NCBI GenBank assembly: GCA_020637335.1
Contig: JACJWC010000013.1
Location: 62,001 to 126,000, forward strand
Reading direction: 5' to 3'
Origin: Acidobacteriota bacterium
GTDB lineage: Bacteria; Acidobacteriota; Holophagae; Acanthopleuribacterales; Acanthopleuribacteraceae
DNA: 64,000 nt
Shown here: one piece after another, positions 45,119 to 54,326 of the stretch
How the letters are laid out: every line of letters starts with the position of its first letter
Position numbering within the stretch: position 1 is the first letter of the stretch
Made by a program: the position numbers and the translations under genes
The notes under the pieces: model-generated
What the model was told of the DNA's origin: nothing
Databases searched by the model: none
What the model saw: only the letters and a program-made list of their open reading frames with translations

Positions 45119-46642
45119 TTAGAAAGAGATGCCGCTTTGCAGCGCACGACTCATGACGTGAAAGATGTAGCTCTGTTCAACAACGCCACGGAAGAGTTGT
45201 GCACCGGGCCCAAACGCGAAGATGGCCACATCTTCACCGCTATGGGTTTCGGAGCCGAGTGGTACTGCAGCGACTTGGTGGAAATCGGGATCCAGCGCTT
45301 CCTCGGGCTCGATGTCTGAGGCTTCAGCGCGGTATCCGGGTCCATTGTGGTAACCCAGAGTGGTGTAGTGATGACCATTGGCGTCTTTACTGGGGTTGCC
45401 GGGTAAGCCGCGATCGTCGTTTTCGACCACAACACCGAGGATATTGTTGCCGCGTGTCGCGTAGCCGCCCATGGTGAACACATGGCTGTGATCGGCGGTG
45501 ATGATGATCAGGGTTTCATTGAGATCAACCCGTTCTTTAACGGCTTCAACGGCCCGGTCCAGGGCAACGGTATCCATCAGGGCTCGGTAAGCGTTCCCTT
45601 CGTGGTGGGCATGGTCGATGCGACCCGCTTCAACCATCAGGAAATACCCCTTTTCATTGCGTTCCAAGATGTCCAAGGCTTTTTGGGTCATTTCGGAAAG
45701 GCTGGGTTCGCCAGCAGTATCGTTTGCGCGGTCAGCCTCGTATTGCATATGTGAACGTTCAAATAAGCCCAGCAGGTGATCGGTTTTACTGGGATCAATG
45801 GCCGCAAAACCGGCTTCGTCGTAGACAAAAGCTGCGTTGGGGTATTTGTTGACCCAGTCCTGAGTCAGATCGCGTTTGTCGTTGCGGCTCCCGGTCTGAT
45901 TGACGTTTTCAGGATCCTTTTTCTCTTTGGGCAGGAAATAACGACGACCGCCACCCATGGCGACTTCGATGCCATTACCGTAAGGGAAATCGATGAGCTG
46001 GCTGGCAATATCGGCAACGGCTGATGCTTCGGCCGGTTTGGTACTGTCTGCTTCCCAATCGCGATGGGGTGTATGCGCATAGCAACATGCCGGTGTCGCA
46101 TGGGTGATTCGAGCTGTGGAAATGACGCCAGTCGATTTCCCAGCAATTTCGGCCATTTCCAGGAAGGTGATCAGGTTATTGCCCTGGATTGTGCTCACAT
46201 CGCCCAGCAACACATTCTGGTTCATAGAGATGACACCGGCTTTGGTTTTTGCGCCGGTCATCATGGCCGTCATCGTACCCGCCGAATCGGGGGTTTGTTG
46301 GTTCGTATTGTAGACTTTGGAGAGGGCTACATAAGCGTCTTTTTCAAACGAAAGTTGGTTTTCTTCGCCGCTTTCACCGCGCAGCTGACCTTCAAAGATG
46401 CGCGCTGCCGTGACGGTTGAGATGCCCATTCCATCGCCAACAAACAAGATTACGTTTTTGGGCCGTGTGCCGAATGCTTTTTGATTTTCGGCTTTATCCA
46501 ACGTTTCGACATCGTTTTCAAAACGGTCCTGGGCCTCGTTTACCGGTGCAGGAAACTGCTTGGTTTCACTGAGCTTTTCCTGGCCCCAAGCGCCAAGTCC
46601 AGCAAATGCAAGAGCGGTCAGAATGACCTTCATATGCTTCAC
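45119..46642 (-). CDS. phoA: Alkaline phosphatase, exported
   Basis: A 507-residue PhoA-family enzyme that frees phosphate from monoesters in the periplasm. GTG 46642 is the start, with AGGAGGACGAAC before it; a signal peptide (VILTALAFAGLGAWGQ) follows. Active site: FVGDGMG (Asp70), nucleophile Ser120 in TPDSAGTMTAMMTG, VEAGRIDHAHHEGN, ITADHSHVFTMGG and the final SETHSGEDVAIFA. These are the two-zinc and magnesium ligands of the family. I found no convincing Pho box in the upstream gap. Confidence 0.95.
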   Translation of the reverse strand: MKHMKVILTALAFAGLGAWGQEKLSETKQFPAPVNEAQDRFENDVETLDKAENQKAFGTRPKNVILFVGDGMGISTVTAARIFEGQLRGESGEENQLSFEKDAYVALSKVYNTNQQTPDSAGTMTAMMTGAKTKAGVISMNQNVLLGDVSTIQGNNLITFLEMAEIAGKSTGVISTARITHATPACCYAHTPHRDWEADSTKPAEASAVADIASQLIDFPYGNGIEVAMGGGRRYFLPKEKKDPENVNQTGSRNDKRDLTQDWVNKYPNAAFVYDEAGFAAIDPSKTDHLLGLFERSHMQYEADRANDTAGEPSLSEMTQKALDILERNEKGYFLMVEAGRIDHAHHEGNAYRALMDTVALDRAVEAVKERVDLNETLIIITADHSHVFTMGGYATRGNNILGVVVENDDRGLPGNPSKDANGHHYTTLGYHNGPGYRAEASDIEPEEALDPDFHQVAAVPLGSETHSGEDVAIFAFGPGAQLFRGVVEQSYIFHVMSRALQSGISF

Positions 46643-47040
46643 GTTCGTCCTCCTAGATTGGGCAAAAATACCCGTGCCCTGGATTAAAAACGGAGAATGT
46701 TAGGGTCACTTCACAGTTGCGTGAGGAAAGCGTCCCGAACCCGTTGGCAGCGCATTTTGATTTGAATAGAAACACGTAATCAAAAACTTTAAATGTCTTA
46801 AAATAATAAATTTATATCGTTTTTTTGATTCTATTCCATGCTTGGGGTAGGTAGACCTTGCACTTGCCGCCAGAGCTGGCATGGACCGTGAAAATGGCGA
46901 AGCGGTGCGCCCGAGCGGAGATTGATCCGATTTTTACTCATCTCGTCGTCTCATGAGGGTTTTAATGGTGTTTTTTAGAAGGCAAAGCGGGTTTTCTGCC
47001 AGCCAGTATGGAGCCGGAGAAATACATCGAGCCTGCTATT
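46643..47040. other. Gene-free 398-bp stretch upstream of alkaline phosphatase
   Basis: Contains an AT-rich part (~46760-46830) suited to a phosphatase promoter and a GC-richer part near 46860-46930. No repeat, RNA gene or terminator with a U-run was recognised. Confidence 0.5.
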
Positions 47041-48015
47041 TCAAAGGCTCATGGTCATTTGGTCGCGGCCTTGGGCACTGCGCCGGAAAGGCGGCGGGCT
47101 CGCATTGAATTGGGGCAAAGGCCTTTGAATTGGGCCTGCCTTGGCGAGCAATTTCTCGCGAATTGTGCTGAAACCGGGCGGAAGGATGGTTTCTTCATCC
47201 AAATAAATAGTTTCCAACTGTTCAGGAAGTAGGCCATCGACTTGAGAAAGATCGCAGCCCCGCAAGTCGACTTGATCCAGAATAGCGCCCTTGAGATTGG
47301 CTTGGCCCCAAACCGCTTTGGCACAATAGGCACCTGTCAGATCCGCGTGATCAAAATCGGCCTTGTCTAAATTGGCGCCCTCAAAACAAACCCGTTTTAA
47401 TTGGGCGTTCCAGCAGACTGCACCTTCAAAATTGGCCAGGGTTGCGTCAATTCGATTCAGATTGCTACTTCGAAAATCGACGAAAGCAACAAAGGCTTCC
47501 TGGAGCTGGCTGTCCTCAAGGCAAGCATTCTGCAAATAGGCGCGTTCGAGACTGGCCATGCGCAGGTTGGCCTGTTTGATTTGGGTGTCCAGCAAGAAGG
47601 CCGCGGTCAAATTGGCATGGCTAAGATCTACCTTATTCATATGGAAACCTTTGAGGTATGCCCCTTCCAGTTCCATGCGGTTGAGACTGGGTAGCGGTTG
47701 GTCCATGGCCCGTAAGCGGCGTAGGATGCCGACCTTGCGGTTGACGCCTTCTTCGCTTTTCCAAAAGCGGAAATCTTCGAGCATTTCCGTATAGGAGCGC
47801 ATCCGATCGGATAATTCGCGCCTCCGGTTGATCCACACAATCAGGACCGCAAAGATGATGACGTCGCCCAGGATGCCATTCAGGGCAATAACCAAATCGC
47901 GCAGCTCAATTTCGACCAGTCGATTCAACCATTGGGTTAAGGTTGCCACGATCAGGAATATGAAAATTCCAATCGAAATCGGGCTTTCCAAGCGCTCCCG
48001 TAATTTGGATTTCAT
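47041..48015 (-). CDS. Pentapeptide-repeat protein with membrane anchor
   Basis: A 324-residue protein. Two membrane segments (~14-30 and ~45-62) come first, then a short helical linker and a pentapeptide-repeat solenoid (~105-275) with the A(D/N)LxX pattern, e.g. LSHANLTAAFL, FEGANLDKADFDHADLTGAY and QANLKGAILDQVDLRGCDL. The quadrilateral helix is usually a protein-binding scaffold. GGGAG precedes ATG 48015, which overlaps the DUF4301 stop by ATGA. No function can be assigned. Confidence 0.9.
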   Translation of the reverse strand: MKSKLRERLESPISIGIFIFLIVATLTQWLNRLVEIELRDLVIALNGILGDVIIFAVLIVWINRRRELSDRMRSYTEMLEDFRFWKSEEGVNRKVGILRRLRAMDQPLPSLNRMELEGAYLKGFHMNKVDLSHANLTAAFLLDTQIKQANLRMASLERAYLQNACLEDSQLQEAFVAFVDFRSSNLNRIDATLANFEGAVCWNAQLKRVCFEGANLDKADFDHADLTGAYCAKAVWGQANLKGAILDQVDLRGCDLSQVDGLLPEQLETIYLDEETILPPGFSTIREKLLAKAGPIQRPLPQFNASPPPFRRSAQGRDQMTMSL

Positions 48016-49580
48016 AGTGCTCCCTGATGCTCAGGCCGCAAAAGATCTTGGACCTCTTTAACCGGGTTAAAGGTGGCTAGCGGAACCTCGACAAAAACCG
48101 TGTTCCAGTGGGCCATACTGCCATTCCACAAACCGGGCCATTCCAGCGCGTGGAGCGGATGACCTTGATGGCTTTTTTGGCTGATGAAATACGTATCAGG
48201 ATCTGCAAATCGCTGGAGCGGCCGTTGTTTTCCTTCGGCATCACGCAAACTGCAGAGGATATCGACGGGATTGAAGTGGGTCGACCGGCTTAAGTGTTCT
48301 AATTGGATGGGGTCACTCAGTTTGATTTCGGCCTTCTCGACGATTTGCAGGGTTTGTGTTCCATCTGCCTGTTGAACCCAAAACGGACCGCCACCGGGCT
48401 CGCCCTGATTGCGTACCATGCCACATACGCGCAACGGTCGATTCAAGCGGTCTGCCACCCACTCCGCCTGTTGCTGCGCTGAACTTTGCAGCAGCGATTC
48501 AGGCGGTTTCACGCCAATTGTTGCCTGGATTTGGCGAATCAGTTGATCAGCTGCGGCTCCGCTACGCAGCGATTGGCCAATTTTGCTTAGCTTTTCTTCA
48601 GTTTCAAGTAACAAGCCGCCAAGAAGTTTTTTGTAACGGATCTGGTGCGCTCGGTTGCGAGCTGGAACCGTATTATCAATATTTTTGATAAAGACCAGGT
48701 CGCCCCCACACGCCTGCAGATTCTCCAGAAGCGAGCCGTGACCGCCCGGTCGAAACAGGATTTGGCCCTGGCCGTCGCGCATGGGAAAGCCCTGTAAGTC
48801 CAACGCAATTGTGTCGCTTTGGGGTGATTGTAACGACGATTCTATTTGGAACTCGGCCTGGCATGTTTGGGCAAACGCCTGTAAATGGGCCAGCACTTTT
48901 TCGCGATGTTCTTCTGCGAGGGTGAAATGCATGCAAATTGGACCCGTTTGGGGTTTCAAGTAGTCAATGGCCTCCAGCATGTGTTCTTGGAATGCAGTGC
49001 GAATTTCAGCCTGTTCGCGATGAAAGGGGATCAAACCTTTTGGCGCATTGGCGAAGTCCAGTCCAGCAGGGGAGAGGATTGCGTCCAATAGGTCCGGGAT
49101 CTCGATTAAATCCTGCGGGTTCCGGGCCCGATAGCCCCATTCGGCCAAAACCTTGAGCAGGGGCTCGTAAAAGGCGAAGTTTGGAAGCGAAAGCAGGCAC
49201 GTGCGCAAGCCTTTCCATTCGGGATCTTCGCTGAGAACCAAGTCATGCAGGGTGGGCGCTGCACCTTTGACCTTGCTGCGCAAATGGTTTTGGGCCTCAA
49301 AAAACACCTTAAACATACGTGTCGCTGCACCCGATGCCGGTACAAACTTCATGAACCGACCTTGGGCCTGGGCCTCATTGTGCACAGTCATGTAGCGAAC
49401 TATTTCGGATTCTGGAATTTGTAGGATGCCATCCTGGAGCGTACAAGGGCCAGAAAGTTGACGATAGGATTGCCCCTTGCGAATTTTTTGAACCTGCTCC
49501 TGAACCGCTGCAAGGCTCAACTGACGATCTGCAAAATCCTTGTTGTCCTTGGCAAGAAAAGTTACGGAATCCTTGTGCAC
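48012..49580 (-). CDS. DUF4301 family protein
   Basis: A 522-residue protein starting at GTG 49580. The run KFVPASGAATRMFK (~residue 78) is the hallmark of DUF4301, and resembles the sugar-nucleotide-binding loop of nucleotidyltransferases. Further family-like parts are FRPGGHGSLLENL and IKNIDNTVP. A sugar-1-phosphate nucleotidyltransferase-like role is possible but unproven. It is the first gene of a two-gene unit with the pentapeptide-repeat protein. Confidence 0.85.
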   Translation of the reverse strand: MHKDSVTFLAKDNKDFADRQLSLAAVQEQVQKIRKGQSYRQLSGPCTLQDGILQIPESEIVRYMTVHNEAQAQGRFMKFVPASGAATRMFKVFFEAQNHLRSKVKGAAPTLHDLVLSEDPEWKGLRTCLLSLPNFAFYEPLLKVLAEWGYRARNPQDLIEIPDLLDAILSPAGLDFANAPKGLIPFHREQAEIRTAFQEHMLEAIDYLKPQTGPICMHFTLAEEHREKVLAHLQAFAQTCQAEFQIESSLQSPQSDTIALDLQGFPMRDGQGQILFRPGGHGSLLENLQACGGDLVFIKNIDNTVPARNRAHQIRYKKLLGGLLLETEEKLSKIGQSLRSGAAADQLIRQIQATIGVKPPESLLQSSAQQQAEWVADRLNRPLRVCGMVRNQGEPGGGPFWVQQADGTQTLQIVEKAEIKLSDPIQLEHLSRSTHFNPVDILCSLRDAEGKQRPLQRFADPDTYFISQKSHQGHPLHALEWPGLWNGSMAHWNTVFVEVPLATFNPVKEVQDLLRPEHQGAL

Positions 49581-49733
49581 AGGGCCCCCATTGATGCTTG
49601 ATAAGGTCCCCTCACCATAGCACCCAAAACCGCTGTCGGCAAGGCCTCAGCCCATTTGGGCGGAGGCAATAATGATTTCCTAACTTACGATAACGGAAAT
49701 GGTTAGGGAAAGTGATAGGGCATTCACGATCTT

Positions 49734-51632
49734 CTATTGAAGCATGGCGAATGTGGCGTCAACACTGAATGCATTAAAGTTACTGCGGTACTTCTGCCAG
49801 TAGGCAAGACCGTCTGGGATTTCTTGTTTTTCAAAAATTTTGCCCTCGCGCTGAGACTCAAAATGGATCTGCAAATCGGTGCCCGATTGGGCTTTCCAAT
49901 GATAACTGCAAATGCCATCGCTGTATTGGGCTTCATCTGCGCCAAATCGAAGGGCCACTGCCGACTTGAGTTGTAAGTCCCAGATCTCTTTCTCTTGGCG
50001 CGGCACTGCAATCGGTGCAACCCGGTCCTGGTTCATCGTCACAATGCCCGGCGAAACCACACAGCTGGGTAAGCGGAAACCTTCCGCATCGCGGCGCAGA
50101 AACACCGGCCAGCGAACCGTTAAGCGGAAATGCAGTTTGCCATCGCCATCGACTTTTGCTTCCTGCATGGCGATATCGCAGTAGCCAGGCGTGTCCAGTA
50201 CGGCTCGGATGGTCTCCAAAAGCGCTTGCTGGCCGCCTTGATGAAAGGCATAGCGGAATTGGTGGACAGTACCTATGCATTCGGCCTCAAGGGTGCCTTC
50301 GAAGGTACGGTCGGCATTCAAACTGCCGTTTAACTGCCAATGGACCGAATTGGGTTCCAATGCTTTTTCGGGAATCGACACCCAGGCGGCGCCCTCGGGC
50401 AGGCAAATCATGACCTCTCGGCCTCGGAAATATACGGGTAAATAGCCAAAGGGCGTATAAGCAGAGGTGGCATCAACGAGCAGAAAGTTTTTACCTTGGA
50501 TTTGAAGGGTTGCAGGCAATTGGTCATCAGCGACTTCGACCGCCGCTATTAAATGGTTAAAGGCCGGGCTGGCGCGCTGCTCGGCATGGGTGTGCGGACT
50601 CTCATCGCCTACATTGGCCAAAGCTGGCCATACCGTGAGACCCAGCGGCTTGGCGCGAAAGGCAAAACAGGAAACCATGTCTTTACAGTCGCCATAGGCC
50701 TGTTGTTCGATTTGAGCACCACTGAGTGGAACCCAACCGCGTTCATTGTCGAGATAGACCTGTTTGTAACGGATCCGTTGTCTGAAATCCTGGAAAAGGC
50801 TTTTCAAGTCAGCTGCTGGAGTTCCGGCATAGGGTTGTTCGAAAGCCTTGTTTTGAAAAACCGAGGCATACCACTTGGCCAAGCTGTCCCAGCTTTGTAG
50901 TGGGTCGCCCTTTTCCTCCGAATCGAGGAATCCGAGCACCAGGTAAGGGTAGAAATCGTAAGCATCGGGGGTCAGGCGTTCGAACTCTAATCCGGGTAAG
51001 TCCCAGGCATCGAATTGTTTATCGCTTAACTCATGCTTAATTGCCCAGGTATCCAGACCCATAGGCGCGAGCGTGATTTGGCCAGGATTAGTGCCCAGTT
51101 CCATTTGAATTTTCAGGTGGCGGATCGGCGATTCATCTAGCAGCGAAACCATACTTAAGTTAAAGAAGGGTGTAATGCGCTCAATACTCTCAAACGCTAT
51201 GACTGAGCCCTTACTGACGTGCTCGAAATACACCAAGGTCTCGTTGTCAAAGGAAATTGTGCGGTTGGTGCTTTTGCCGATGGTGATGACGTTATCTTTA
51301 TCGAGTTTATCTAGGCCTTTTTGCGGGTGTGCATGCCAGCCTTTTAGCTTCTTGATCTTGGATGCTTTTTCATCACCTGAAATGGTGTAGGTCGCCGCAT
51401 CTTCCGCGCCTTTCTGTTTGAGCACGATTTGTACGGTGCGTCGGCGCGTCTCCCACTGGCCTTTTCTCTGACAAGTGATAACCGTTTCATCCAGAAGGCG
51501 CCAAATATCGGCATCCGGTGTTTCATTCAAATCGACACCTGCAAAGGCCCTCAAGGCCCAATCGGGTAATCCCTTGGGAATACTGAACTCGCTTTGAAGA
51601 CTCAAGGTCATTAAAAATAAAGTGATCATCAT
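49734..51632 (-). CDS. DUF3857 / transglutaminase-like exported protein, intact triad
   Basis: Start placed at ATG 51632 (MMITLFLMTLSLQ, a signal peptide) with AAGGAGCC just upstream; the longer frame to 51698 lies in the preceding gene. About 632 residues: DUF3857 beta region (~25-220), then a transglutaminase-like core with Cys316 in AYGDCKDM, His in FNHLIAAVEV and Asp in LVDATSAYTPFGYLP. A C-terminal beta region follows. Such proteins are periplasmic cysteine peptidases or amidases of unknown targets. It lies 7 nt after its paralogue, with the ribosome site overlapping that gene's stop. Confidence 0.88.
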   Translation of the reverse strand: MMITLFLMTLSLQSEFSIPKGLPDWALRAFAGVDLNETPDADIWRLLDETVITCQRKGQWETRRRTVQIVLKQKGAEDAATYTISGDEKASKIKKLKGWHAHPQKGLDKLDKDNVITIGKSTNRTISFDNETLVYFEHVSKGSVIAFESIERITPFFNLSMVSLLDESPIRHLKIQMELGTNPGQITLAPMGLDTWAIKHELSDKQFDAWDLPGLEFERLTPDAYDFYPYLVLGFLDSEEKGDPLQSWDSLAKWYASVFQNKAFEQPYAGTPAADLKSLFQDFRQRIRYKQVYLDNERGWVPLSGAQIEQQAYGDCKDMVSCFAFRAKPLGLTVWPALANVGDESPHTHAEQRASPAFNHLIAAVEVADDQLPATLQIQGKNFLLVDATSAYTPFGYLPVYFRGREVMICLPEGAAWVSIPEKALEPNSVHWQLNGSLNADRTFEGTLEAECIGTVHQFRYAFHQGGQQALLETIRAVLDTPGYCDIAMQEAKVDGDGKLHFRLTVRWPVFLRRDAEGFRLPSCVVSPGIVTMNQDRVAPIAVPRQEKEIWDLQLKSAVALRFGADEAQYSDGICSYHWKAQSGTDLQIHFESQREGKIFEKQEIPDGLAYWQKYRSNFNAFSVDATFAMLQ

Positions 51633-51639
51633 CGGCTCC

Positions 51640-53598
51640 TTAAGGCTTCGGGAAACCCAAACTGATATCCAGTTGGGCGGCTTCATCCATCCAGGCAAGA
51701 AAGGTTTTCAGCAAGGGCAACTCTTCTGCCTTGAGGATGTCTCGTTTTAGGACAATATCGCGACGTACCGCGATCACGCCCTGCTGTTCTGCAGCTTGAA
51801 AGGTGACTTTGCCAACCTCATTCTCTTCGCTCCAATTTTGGGGACTCAACAGCTGAACGCCTTTAGGCGCCCGAATTTGGGCCACATCCACCTGGTTCAA
51901 ACACGAAGGCAATAGAATCGGTTGGCTGCGGGGTTCAGGGAAATGGTTGGGGAAGGAAATGGGAAAGGTTTGGCCCGGGAACGGGGCCAAATTGAGTCGT
52001 GCTGACTCGATATCAAAATGGGTCTGTGCTTTTACCACAATTTTGGGACTCTCATTGAGGGCGTTGGCCTGTAAGGCCTGGGTTTCCAAAATGTCCCAAT
52101 AGGAAGCCAATCGGGCTTCCCATGAGTCCTCAATCCATTCGCGCTGTTCCTCGGGTGGCAGGCCAATCAAAGCGTAGCGAAAACGGGCCTCGATATTGCC
52201 GCCCCCGTATTCCTGGACTTGAAAGGCCGTTTGGCCATCTTGCTTTATGTCAAAAGCGTATTCCCGGACCCTGAAATGGCTGTTGGCGCCTTGGCGTGGA
52301 ATGGAAACTATTTCGTATTTGAATTTATTGTTGGGATCGATCGCAATGGCGGTTCCGCCCTGGAAAACTGCCGGAAAGAAGCCGACGTTGTACTCGGCAA
52401 ATTCCGGCATGACGGCCACATATTGGTCTTTTCGGTAACAAAAGAGCGGGTAGGATATATTTAACCCGTACGGATTGAGTTGGCCGGGAAAAAAGGGATC
52501 ATCCGTTGTGCCTGTGAAAAGTACTTCAAAATCCAGGTCCAGGTCCTTGGCGAATTGATAAAACAACAAACCGATTTCGTACATGTCGCCGGTTCCGCGT
52601 TCAAATACACGGCTGGTTTGCTCTTTTTGGTCCAGGTACTTGTCGTTATGGCTGCGCAAGGCCACCTTTTTTTCATACGGCATGCGGTCTTCCTGCTGGA
52701 TCCGCAGGCGAAACTGTTCAGCGGCAAAGACCAGGCGCATAACCGGTTCAGCTGGTAATTGTTCCTTGACCGACTTGACCCAGTCCCGATACTCACCCGA
52801 TTTGGAGATACCGGTGCCGAACAGGTCCTTGATGTAGCTCGAACAGAAGTTCTTCCAGAACTCCTCTTCCTTATTTCCGTAGTTGGGAAAGGTGTGATAG
52901 GCCAATAAATATGCAGCATTGCTATCGTAATACGACACGGCAAAAGGATGATCCAAATCGGGTAGGATGTTCTCAAATTGAATCATATCCACGCCTTTAA
53001 TCTTGTCTTTGACTTGGCGCATAGGTGGAATTGCCCCGCTCCAGACAAAGCGGGGCGAGAGAAACGGATTGTCCGATCGGGTCGCGGTCGGATGAATGAA
53101 GAAGCTTTTTTTGTAGCAATAAAAATCGGAGGAAACCCAATATTGGCGAAAATGTTCGCGGGACGGTAAGCCGTTTTGGGCGCCTTCTGACCACATCAAC
53201 TCGACGATGCAATCAGCGGTCAGACCGGGTGGAACCAGAACTTTGACCTTGGTCTTGCGATCGCTGTTCTTGACTGCCAACTGTTCAATTAAATCCTCTT
53301 TGCCAAAGCGGGTTTCGGCGCCTGACCGGTCTATGACCCGGCCTTCCAATTTTGAAGCCCGACCGGAGAGCACAAAAGAATCGGCCGCACTTTTGCCGCG
53401 TTCACTGAAAATTCGGATTTTGAGGTAATGGTCGATATTAATCGAGTGGAAATGGATCTGCTCGTTAAGGATGGCGGCGTCGTAACACATCAAATCCGGA
53501 TTAGGACCCACCTGCCATTCGGCTTGTGGAATATCCAATCCAAAAGGAATATCGGTATCCGAGCCCAAAACAAGTCCGAACATCAATAAAAACAACAT
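51640..53598 (-). CDS. DUF3857 / transglutaminase-like protein, catalytic Cys missing
   Basis: ATG 53598 is preferred (GGGGAG eight bases before it, signal MLFLLMFGLVLGS); a TTG at 53613 is also in frame. About 652 residues with the same layout as the downstream gene. The active-site equivalent reads RGTGDMYEIGLL, with Met (~339) where the partner has Cys, and the following VAVMPEFAEYNVG / AIAIDPNN region has no His. It looks like a pseudo-enzyme that could partner or regulate the intact paralogue. Not a pseudogene: the frame is whole. Confidence 0.85.
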   Translation of the reverse strand: MLFLLMFGLVLGSDTDIPFGLDIPQAEWQVGPNPDLMCYDAAILNEQIHFHSINIDHYLKIRIFSERGKSAADSFVLSGRASKLEGRVIDRSGAETRFGKEDLIEQLAVKNSDRKTKVKVLVPPGLTADCIVELMWSEGAQNGLPSREHFRQYWVSSDFYCYKKSFFIHPTATRSDNPFLSPRFVWSGAIPPMRQVKDKIKGVDMIQFENILPDLDHPFAVSYYDSNAAYLLAYHTFPNYGNKEEEFWKNFCSSYIKDLFGTGISKSGEYRDWVKSVKEQLPAEPVMRLVFAAEQFRLRIQQEDRMPYEKKVALRSHNDKYLDQKEQTSRVFERGTGDMYEIGLLFYQFAKDLDLDFEVLFTGTTDDPFFPGQLNPYGLNISYPLFCYRKDQYVAVMPEFAEYNVGFFPAVFQGGTAIAIDPNNKFKYEIVSIPRQGANSHFRVREYAFDIKQDGQTAFQVQEYGGGNIEARFRYALIGLPPEEQREWIEDSWEARLASYWDILETQALQANALNESPKIVVKAQTHFDIESARLNLAPFPGQTFPISFPNHFPEPRSQPILLPSCLNQVDVAQIRAPKGVQLLSPQNWSEENEVGKVTFQAAEQQGVIAVRRDIVLKRDILKAEELPLLKTFLAWMDEAAQLDISLGFPKP

Positions 53599-53736
53599 AA
53601 CCCAACTCCCCAAAGCGGCGTTCGAAAAGCATCATACGTAAATTAGGGGCTGTTGAAAAGATTGAATGAGTCTGGAATTAAGAAAAAGTGAACCAATTTT
53701 TTGAGTAAAAAGCCACCAAGCGTCAGGCCTTAGGGT

Positions 53737-54234
53737 TTATGGAAAACTCGAATCCAAACTTTTCAGTTGGTTACAAGCTCTAAACCCCCTGAAAAATGCG
53801 AAAAAGACCCAAAGGTGAAACAAAACGCCCAACCAACTCTCTGCAATCAGAAACAAAATGCCATCAATGGCATAAAGCACCATGCCAACCAAAAAGATCC
53901 AACCGATACCGCGAATTGCAAAAACACCCATGCCTGCAACCATGCCCGCAATGATCAAATTGATTACAAACCCCAATCCGCTTAAAAGGCTTGCGTTTGC
54001 GGATCCCTCGCTGATCAGCTTCATGATGGCGTCTACGTATTGGGTGATGGCCAATCCAAAAATAAACTGAATGTCCCCATCGGCTAAAAAAATGATGGAG
54101 TTAATTAATGACAGGCCTGCAAGCCAAAAAAACCAACGGCCGGATTGATTGATTTGGGTTTCGTGTTCTGCCCGAATTGCGAATTCTCCTGAATCGATAG
54201 GATCTGGCATTATTACATCTGAAGGCATGTTCAT
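53737..54234 (-). CDS. Small polytopic membrane protein, unrecognised
   Basis: A 165-residue protein with four hydrophobic segments (~33-50, ~80-103, ~106-127, ~130-150), Gly- and Ile-rich, with an N-terminal acidic tail of about 30 residues. GAGGTAAACC precedes ATG 54234. No family recognised. It stands alone between the DUF3857 pair and the patatin gene on the same strand. Confidence 0.8.
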   Translation of the reverse strand: MNMPSDVIMPDPIDSGEFAIRAEHETQINQSGRWFFWLAGLSLINSIIFLADGDIQFIFGLAITQYVDAIMKLISEGSANASLLSGLGFVINLIIAGMVAGMGVFAIRGIGWIFLVGMVLYAIDGILFLIAESWLGVLFHLWVFFAFFRGFRACNQLKSLDSSFP

Positions 54235-54326
54235 GGTTTACCTCGTGCTGCGAATTCGCAATATTTTCACGCAGTCAATATACACGGAAAATTTGATTTG
54301 AAGAAAATAAAATATTGGAATTGTTT

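Noticed and set aside
51640..53598. Pseudogene call for the Cys-less transglutaminase-like protein
   Set aside because: Full-length frame, signal peptide, good ribosome site and tight coupling to its partner.
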